This document shows, piece after piece, positions 57,633 to 64,000 of a DNA stretch of 64,000 bases. This stretch comes from Posidonia oceanica (Eukaryota > Streptophyta > Magnoliopsida > Alismatales > Posidoniaceae). Position 1 is the first letter of the stretch. Each line of letters opens with the position of its first letter. The position numbers were made by a program, and so were the translations under genes. Below the pieces are notes generated by a model that did no database searches, was not told the origin of the DNA, and worked only from the letters and a program-made list of their open reading frames with translations. Location of the stretch: positions 52,976,001 to 53,040,000 of the forward strand of contig JAZBRS010000020.1 of the NCBI GenBank assembly GCA_037176725.1, read 5' to 3'.

Positions 57633-57870
57633 TTGTGCTCTAGGGTACCTACTTCTGGATTGTTTGCTTTGTTTACCTGGTTGTGCTCTGGGGTTCTTTG
57701 CTGTGGTTACCCAGTTGTGCTCCGGGGTTCTTTGCTTTGGTTACCCGGTTGTGCTCTGGGATTCTTTGCTTTGGTTACCCAGTTGTGCTCCGAGATTTTT
57801 TGCTTTGGTTACCCGGTTGTGCTTCGAGGTTCTTTGCTTTGGTTACCCAGTTGTGCTCTGGGATACCTGT
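57633..57870 (+). repeat. 34-bp tandem repeat in C2
   Basis: TTGTGCTCTGGGGTTCTTTG recurs at 57,681, 57,715, 57,749 and 57,783, a 34-bp step, with GGTTACCCGGTTGTGCTC as the joint. Single copies occur at about 22,290 in C1 and 59,333 in C2. It follows the 113-bp units at 57,385-57,610. Confidence 0.9.
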
Positions 57871-58010
57871 TGGTTTGCTTTTGTTAAGGGACACGACCAC
57901 AGGGGTTGGCTGAGCGGATCAAATGGAAAATTAAAGACACTGCCATGAGGGTTGCCTAAGGGGGTCAAACAAAATCTAAAGACACTTCCAAGGGGGTTGC
58001 CCAAGGGGGT

Positions 58011-58450
58011 CGAATTGAAATTTAAAAGCCTGAGCTAGATCAGTCATCCAACACTTAGAGAAAACGAGCTGGATTAGTGATCCAACACTCGAAAATCAGT
58101 CTTTAGGTGTTGCCTAAAGGGATAAAGCTAAAATTTAAAAGACATTGCCGAGGGGGTTGCCCAAGGGGGTCGAATTGAAATTTAAAGACTTGAGCTGGAT
58201 CAATCATCCAACACTTTGAGAAAACGAGCTGGATCAGTGATCCAACAGTTGGAAATCGACCTTTGGGTGCTGCCCAAAAGGATAAAGCTAAAATTTAAAA
58301 GACACTGCCGAGGGGGTTGCCCAAGGGGGTCGAATTGAAATTTAAAAGACTTGAGTTGGATCAATCATCCAACACTCAGAGAAAACGAGCTGGATCAGTG
58401 ATCCAACACTCAAAAATCGACCTTTGGGTGTTGCCCAAAGGGATAAAGCT
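58011..58450 (+). repeat. 160-bp tandem repeat in C2
   Basis: CGAATTGAAATTTAAA recurs at 58,011, 58,171 and 58,331, an exact 160-bp step. Each unit contains the inverted pair GAGCTGGATCAGTGATCCAAC and the GGGGTTGCCCAAGGGGGTCG core of the other arrays. Absent from C1. Confidence 0.9.
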
Positions 58451-58454
58451 AAAA

Positions 58455-59290
58455 TAAAATCGTCAAGGGGATTGCCTAGGGGAAAGCTGAAATAAAACAT
58501 GCCAAGGGGGTTGCCCAAGGAAAAGCTGTGATAAAATCGCCAAGGGGGTTGCCCAAGGGAAAGTTGAAATAAAACATGCCAAGGGGGTTGCCCAAGGGAA
58601 AGTTGTGATAAAAATTGCCGAGGGGGTTGCCCAAGGAAAAACTAAACTAAGACATACCAAGGGGGTTGCCCAAGGAAAAGCTATGATAAAACATGCCAAG
58701 GGGATTGCCCAAGGAAAGCTGAAATAAAAATCACCAAGGGGGTTGCTCAGGGGAAAGCTGTGATAAAACATGCCAAGGGGGTTGCCCAAGGAAAGCTGAG
58801 ATAAAACATGCCGAGGGGGTTGCCCAAGGAAGCTGAAATAAAAATCGCCGAGAGGGTTGCCCAAGGGGAAGCTGTGATAAAACATGCCAAGGGGGTTGCC
58901 CAAGGAAAGTTGAGATAAAACATACCAAGGGGGTTGCCCAAGGAAAAGCTGTGATAAAACATGCCAAGGGGGTTGCCCAAGGGAAAGCCATGATAATAAT
59001 CCCCGAGGGGTTTGCCCAGGGAAGCTATGATAAAACATGCCAAGGGGGTTGCCCAAGGAATAGCTGAAATAAAAAAGCCAACGGGGTTGCCCAAGGAAGC
59101 TATGATAAAACATACCAAGGGGGTTGTCCAAGGAAAAGCTGTGATAAATCATGCCAAGGGGGTTGCCCAAGGAAAAGCTGTGATAAAACATGCCAAGGGG
59201 GTTGCCCAAGGAAAAGCTGAAATAAGAAATGTCGAGGGGGTTGCCCAAGGAAAAACTGAGCTAAAACATCGCTGAGGGGGTTGCCCAGGA
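58455..59290 (+). repeat. About 39-bp tandem array in C2
   Basis: About 21 units of AAACATGCCAAGGGGGTTGC then CCAAGGAAAAGCTGTGATA, step 38-41 bp (58,501, 58,539, 58,578). The - strand stays open for 261 codons (58,463-59,248) because many units are 39 bp. Confidence 0.92.
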
Positions 59291-59566
59291 GAATGAAAGG
59301 ATACTTCTTTAGTTGCATTGGCTTTGTTTGCCCGGTTGTGCTCCAGGATATTCTGATTTGCTCTTGGCTCTGCTTTGGATCGTTGGATGCTAGCTTTGCA
59401 GCGTTCAACATTGGACGAGCTGATCTACGCGTCTAATGTTGGACGGCTTGAAGGCTGCGTATAATGTCTCGAGACAGATTGCCTTCCTTTCCTGTTCTGA
59501 TATCACCATTTTGGCAGTAAATCTCTGATTTCTTGGTGTTTCCTTTCTTATGAAGGCATCAAGGCC

Positions 59567-59574
59567 TATATAAG
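59567..59574 (+). promoter_or_regulatory. TATA box of antisense gene 1
   Basis: TATATAAG about 90 bp before the ATG at 59,663. C1 has TATATTAAG in the matching place. The sequence between 59,300 and 59,566 is a conserved promoter-like region shared with 22,270-22,490 of C1, including TAGTAAATCTC or CAGTAAATCTC and a GCGTT...AACG hairpin phrase. Confidence 0.6.
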
Positions 59575-59662
59575 CCCTTCCCTTGGCTTTGATCTGTAAA
59601 ACATTACTGCATTTCTCTTTTGGTTGGTTTCTATCATTTGCAAGGAGTTGCAGCTTTCTCTT

Positions 59663-61029
59663 ATGGATCTGAGCGAGATTCCGCGTCACGCTTTTCGAGT
59701 AGCCATTTTTTCTTCTCCTTCTGATCTAGTGCAACTACGGCCAGAGACCATGCCCAATCACCTGGTGAATCTCTTGGTGAACGAGAAGGTTTTTCCTCTT
59801 TTCCTGCTATTTTCTTCTTTTATTTGATGCTCTTGCTCTTATATCTTTCTTTTACACTGATTTTTATTCCATAGCCCTTGGCCTCTTCATATAACAATCA
59901 TGATCCAAAAGCCTATCAGCTAGACTGGGTTCAGCATTTTCGCACTTGGACATTGAAGAAATATCGTGAACGCTTGGAGGAAGCTGGCCTTTGTCAAACT
60001 CTCCGGCAATTGCGGCAACCTATTGATTGGAAAGCGATTTTCAGGCTCTGTGGGCTATGGAACCCCCTGACTCACACGTTTTTCACCTCCACGGGGGAGC
60101 TGACTATTCTTATGGAGGAGGTAAGCATCCTATTAGGCATTCGGCAAGCCAACTCGTCTATTTATTCTAGGGACGCATATCTCCTGCCAATCGGGATAGT
60201 AGGATCTTTTTCCCTTTTGAAACGTATCTTCGGTTCTGTCATCGTGCTGGAGGACCTAGTATTAGATGGTTGCATCAATCTTGCTTCTTTGTGGCAGTTC
60301 TTCTTGAAGTAGTGCTACAGCATACACTTTGAAGCTTCCTACTTGGAGTGCATTTTTGTTCTGATTGGGGGGCTGGTGCTTTTCCTAAACGAAACCTTAA
60401 CCATCAACGCTTATCATGCCGAGCTTATGTGCATATGCGTTCGCAACCCAGAGAAGAGTCTAAGTTTGTCCGTGCTGGCCTTTACTATTCGAGGCTTATC
60501 CAGTGCCTGCCTCGGGGGACTGTTCTTTGGGTCACTTTTTCTGATTCTGTGCTGGCTAGAGGAACACTTTCTACTGCCCACTCTTGATGTTAATCTCTCT
60601 CTTGAGGAGTACGTCCGCCGATTTTGCGCCTACGAGGTCAAGCCTTAGATAGACTCCTTCAGTCCTCTTTCATCCTTCCAGACAGTATCTAATCCAAAAT
60701 ATTTCTTGACGCTGATTGGGGCAACAGAGTTCGTAAGGTATAACCCCCAACGTTGCTTCTCAATGTTGGGCATTCCTCGGGCCATACCTGCTATGCCTCG
60801 CTTTTCAGATATGATTCTTCCGCACTTGAGAGACACTCCCGGAGATATTATTCAGGTCTATTATCAAGCCAGCATCTGGGACGGAAAGGTTCAGAACCGT
60901 GTCCTCTCTTCATGGGAAAATCCGAATGTGGACCGCAAGGCTATCTCCCTCACCACTCATGATGTTTGGTATGAGGGTGTGAAGCCTAAGTTAGCCATTG
61001 AATTTCCTGCAAAGAAACAGAAAATGTAA
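59663..61029 (+). pseudogene. Antisense gene 1 in C2: DUF7745 / plant-mobile-domain-like, two exons, two nonsense codons
   Basis: Exon 1 59,663-59,788 (42 codons, MDLSEIPRHAFRV to NLLVNEK). Intron 59,789-59,874 with GT and a TTTATTCCATAG acceptor. Exon 2 59,875-61,029, all in one frame with TAG at 60,310-60,312 and 60,646-60,648. DUF7745 landmarks: AIFRLCGLWNPLTHTFF then ELTILMEEVSILLGI; LIGGLVLFLNETLTIN; LAFTIRGLSSACLGGLFF; and LTLIGATEFVRYNPQRCFS with SMLGIPRAIP, the usual C-terminal segment. The Lys-rich end (PAKKQKM) could be a nuclear signal. Apart from two stops the exon structure, TATA box and poly(A) signals are in order, so decay looks recent. Function unknown. Confidence 0.7.
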
Positions 61030-61052
61030 TCAGGATTGTACCCTTTATCATT

Positions 61053-61101
61053 AATAAAATTCTATTTTGTTCCTTTTTTGTCTCTTTTATTTTTCAATAA
61101 A
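61053..61101 (+). terminator. Poly(A) signals of antisense gene 1
   Basis: AATAAA at 61,053-61,058 and again at 61,096-61,101, 24 and 67 nt after the stop codon, in T-rich sequence. This supports a separate + strand transcription unit. Confidence 0.5.
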
Positions 61102-61449
61102 TTTGTATGGCTTTTATCAAGTGAAAAAATCAAAGTCCAGAAGCTTCCATGAATTTAAAACGTTATACGCGGTGAGAGGTGCAGCCAATGTTATACGCTA
61201 AGAATCTCAGCGGATAACGGTTTAGCTTTCAAAATGTTGGACGGGGGAAATTGCGTGGATAACGTTTTGGCTTAACGATGCGTTAGACGGCCTAGATCCC
61301 GTATATAACGTTGAATGGTATAAACCCTCCGTCCTACGTAGCGGGCGGCCATTCCATCTTCAAACCTTTCTTCTTCGGTGACGACAGGGCATCCTTTGAG
61401 CTCCAGCGAACTAAGAAACCTCTGGTGACCTTTCCCCCTTCTGTTCACC
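61102..61449 (+). other. Spacer between antisense genes with hairpin phrases
   Basis: About 350 bp without a gene. It carries four or five copies of GTTATACGC/GCGGATAACG-type phrases at 61,160-61,310, the same phrase family as in the C LTRs. A pyrimidine-rich stretch precedes the next ATG. Confidence 0.55.
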
Positions 61450-64000
61450 ATGGAACGACGAATCTCATACACATACACGTAGGCTGGGAAGAGAGCTCGG
61501 ACTGGGGCTAGGCCGTCGTTTGTCGGCGAGCGCGGGGAGGCGACGTTAGTGTCTGTGGAGGCACCAGCGAATACTTCTGCGGCAGGGGAGGTGGCGATGG
61601 CGGTTGTGGAGGCTCCGGTGGTTGCTACGGGGGTCGTGGCAGTGGGTCCGGGCACTGTGGAGGCCGGCGAGGTGGTTGGCGACCTTGCCGAGGTGGCGGG
61701 GGACATTGGCGGCGAGGGTGGTGGGCCGACCGAGGTGGTAGTCGCAAAGACGGGGGCTGGAGATGCCAACTATGAGGCTGCGAAGGTCGGGACGGAGCCA
61801 GGTACTAGTTCCGGTGGTTCCTTCAACTATGGGGACTCGGAGGAGGAGTCCGAGGAGACGGTCTTGGAGACGAAGTCCGAGGAGATAGTTCCCGAGGTGA
61901 GTTCGGATGAGGCGGGACCCGTGGAGGAGCCAAAGGTGAGACCGGTTGACCCCCTTATTGCGCAGTTTGGTGAGGATGATGGCTGGTGGAGAAACATGGT
62001 GGACTTCGTCCGTCGAGAGGCGGAGGGTGGCACGAGGGATCCCCTGAGCTTCTAGTGAGACCATATCCCTCGGGACGAGGTACAGGCATCGGGATTGCGT
62101 AGGGACGCGTCTCGATGGGAGTATGCCACTGCCACGCTAGCTTCGAGGGGGTAGGTAGCCATTTTTCTATTTTTTCCTTTTATTTTACTTGATTATTCAG
62201 CCTGACTGACAATTTCTTTTCTTTTGTAGAGTCTGGCACCTACTGTGACCCGCTGTTACTGGGGACAGGTCCGTCGGTCCTATGCCTTGCTGGCTCCCAT
62301 CCAACAGGAGCATCTGGATCAGATGGGGTTCCGACATTTCCTGTCGATCTCGGACTTTCCTCTACGTCCGATGTTCCTAGAGGCCGTCGCGGAGCGGTGG
62401 AACTTCCGCACCAGCTCGATCGTCATGAGGGCGGCCGAGTTTGTCCTTTCTTTCGAGGACATGGTGCAGTTGATCGGTCTGTAGGTGACGGGTCGATCGG
62501 TGATGGGACTGGTGCATTCGGACTACCCGGTCTTGGTGCGGGAGCTCGTCGGTCGACAGTTGGCCATGAGCGGGCACCAGCTCGTGGTTATCACCTCCGC
62601 AGTTCGCTGGGTTAGTGACTTGGCAGAGATAGTGGTTGGACCGGGCGTGGAGGCTGACCAGTAGCTGTGGGCCTTTTTGCTGGTGTTGCTTGGGGAGGTA
62701 CTCTTCTCGCACACCTCCTCGAAGCTGTCCGTTGTGTTTCTTCCTCTCCTGGCAGACTTGTAGTGAATGGGAGAGTATGCTTGGGGTGCGGCTAGCTTGG
62801 CGCACCTGTACTCCACACTTTTTTGCTCCATAGACGGCAGTTCTCGCCAGCTAAGTGCAAATTTGCCATTTCTACGGGTAAAAATTGCACGTTTAAAATT
62901 GTGACTTTTCAGAAATGTGATATGCCACTAAATGCTTCTCGTTTTTCATGCAGATGTGGGCGTGGGACCACTTTGCTTTCCTACGACCTGCCCCTCCTCC
63001 AGTTCCTCCGACCGGCGTTCCCTTTCCTCGGGGACTGTTTTGGGCCGATGCTGAGTAGGCCCTTGAGCCAACGGACGACAACCGCTATGTCGGTCGTCTG
63101 CTATTTGAGATGCTGGTCCCGGCACGGGTAATCCACCTTCCTTTGACTTTTCAGCTTCTGTTCATTTATTTACTTATTTTGCTTGCTGACATGTATTACT
63201 TCTTGCAGGTAGTCTGGTGTTCGTATGCTGAGGGAGAGCATGCGGACATTCTCGAGATTGTCCGTGACCGGGCCATTTTTGACCGTGACGTTTGGATCCA
63301 CTGCTGGAACCATTGCCATTTCTAGCAGATTGGTAGGGCACTACTATAGCTAGGGCACCGGCAAATCCAACCTCGACCGCCTCCTCATAAGGTTTTGTGA
63401 GAGACACGTAGTGGGGGCAGCCGTTCTTGCTGTTGGGTGGACGTCTACGGTCCCCAACTCTTGGACTGGGCTCACTGTGGTTCTCCCTCCCCGACAGACG
63501 TGACAGAGGAGGACGAGGTGGCATGGGCCGCGTGGATGGACATAGAGTTCTCTTCTTTGATGGTTTTCCACCGGACCCACTTCCTAGGGCACGGGAACCT
63601 TCCTTTGGGGGACACTGATCCTGAGGAGGCCGTAATGTCTCAAGCGGCCCTGCTGGGGGAGGCTCAATCTTACTGAGCCCAACTGGAGATAGCGGTGAGC
63701 TTTTGAATTTCATTTTGTAAACTGTTAATCCAATTTTGCTAACTTGCTTTCTTTCTTTTGCAGCTCAAGGCGGCAGATGAGCAGGCTCAGTGGGAGCACA
63801 GCCTGACTCAACAGCTCTCCGCTTTGATCGGAGAGATCGAGCGCTTGCATGCTTCCGCCTCTCAGGTATCTTCATATTTCTTATAGCTTTCATAGTCTGA
63901 TTATGAACTATAGTTGACTGTATTTTCTTTCTTTGCAGCCCTCAACTAGCACCGCCCCTCCTCTGGACCATTCAGACCAATCAAATGTCTTTATTATTTT
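61450..64000 (+). pseudogene. Antisense gene 2 in C2: multi-exon plant mobile domain (PMD) protein, partial at window end, several nonsense codons
   Basis: ATG at 61,450 in a CACCATGG context, MERRISYTYT then TAG (61,480-61,482), followed in frame by an Ala/Gly/Val- and Glu-rich leader. The PMD proper is in exon 2 from about 62,230: GFRHFLSISDFPLRP, AVAERWNFRTSS, EFVLSFEDMVQLIGL, LLGEVLFSHTSSKLS, FLPLLADL, GEYAWGAASLAHLYSTLF. Exon 3 (62,954-63,127) starts MWAWDHFAFLRP, exon 4 63,209-63,694, exon 5 63,764-63,865 (QLSALIGEIERLHASAS, coiled-coil-like), exon 6 from 63,940. Acceptors are clean (TTCATGCAG, TTCTTGCAG, TTTTGCAG, TTTGCAG). The exon 1/2 joint does not keep phase as I place it. TAG/TGA codons occur at about 62,053, 62,482, 62,662, 62,761 and later. 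PMD proteins of the MAIL1/MAIN type act in silencing; no role can be assigned here. Confidence 0.65.

Larger units (their letters stand above)
56590..64000 (-). mobile_element. Element C2: 3' internal region carrying antisense genes (5' part outside window)
   Basis: PPT and LTR orientation place the element on the - strand with gag-pol beyond 64,000. The 7.4 kb visible hold tandem arrays (56,720-59,290) and two + strand genes. Antisense genes between pol and the 3' LTR are known in Grande and other Tat elements, which fits. That all of 59,300-64,000 belongs to C2 is inference: an embedded host fragment or another element is not excluded without the 5' part. Confidence 0.6.

Noticed and set aside
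58463..59248. 261-codon - strand frame with a GNPLGMFYHSF repeat
   Set aside because: It comes from the 39-bp array; overlapping frames (58,731-58,991; 58,747-59,118) are equally open, and the unit length varies, which breaks the frame between units.

Overview
The window is a stretch of plant nuclear heterochromatin made almost entirely of nested LTR retrotransposons. I see no intact host gene, no rRNA or tRNA gene and nothing prokaryotic. The gag-pol sequences are Ty3/gypsy of the Tat lineage (Ogre/Retand-like). Evidence for this is a second, archaeal-type RNase H between the normal RNase H and integrase, a primer binding site matching tRNA-Arg(ACG), LTRs starting TGTTGACACC, and a long region carrying an extra gene between pol and the 3' LTR. 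The host is an angiosperm, most likely a dicot; I cannot name the species.

Layout. (1) 1-19,368, + strand: element A, cut by the window start. It runs gag, protease, a long low-complexity linker, RT, RNase H, archaeal RNase H and integrase (to 7,644), then a 46-bp minisatellite, an extra DUF7745 (plant-mobile-domain-like) ORF (9,345-10,388), a 2-kb array of short hairpin-forming repeats (11,138-13,195), a polypurine tract and a 5.6-kb 3' LTR. (2) 19,369-22,721 and 55,209-55,572: remnant of an older, related element C1 on the - strand, carrying an antisense gene whose first intron was the target of the next insertion. (3) 22,722-55,208, - strand: element B, complete, of the same family as A. 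It has two ~5.85-kb LTRs, a perfect GTACT target duplication and a tRNA-Arg PBS. A 5.77-kb solo LTR (29,627-35,400) of the same broad family sits inside its hairpin satellite. Without the solo LTR, B is about 26.7 kb. (4) 55,573-64,000: 3' LTR and 3' internal region of a second C-type element (C2, - strand, 5' part beyond the window). It carries two successive + strand (antisense) genes, a DUF7745 gene with one intron and a multi-exon plant mobile domain (PMD) gene, both with nonsense codons.

All coding regions are decayed. Comparing A with B, A has three separate 1-nt deletions that together return to the original frame, which implies that the ancestor encoded gag-pro-pol as one continuous ORF. 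Most of A's private stop codons are C-to-T or G-to-A changes, as expected from deamination of methylated cytosine. Two amber codons are shared by A and B. The points of most interest are the separate sense and antisense associations of DUF7745/PMD genes with Tat-type elements, the hairpin satellite family, the giant internally structured LTRs (short conserved ORF, 5' splice site, 91-bp and 30-bp arrays, relic PBS) and an insertion exactly at a 5' splice site.
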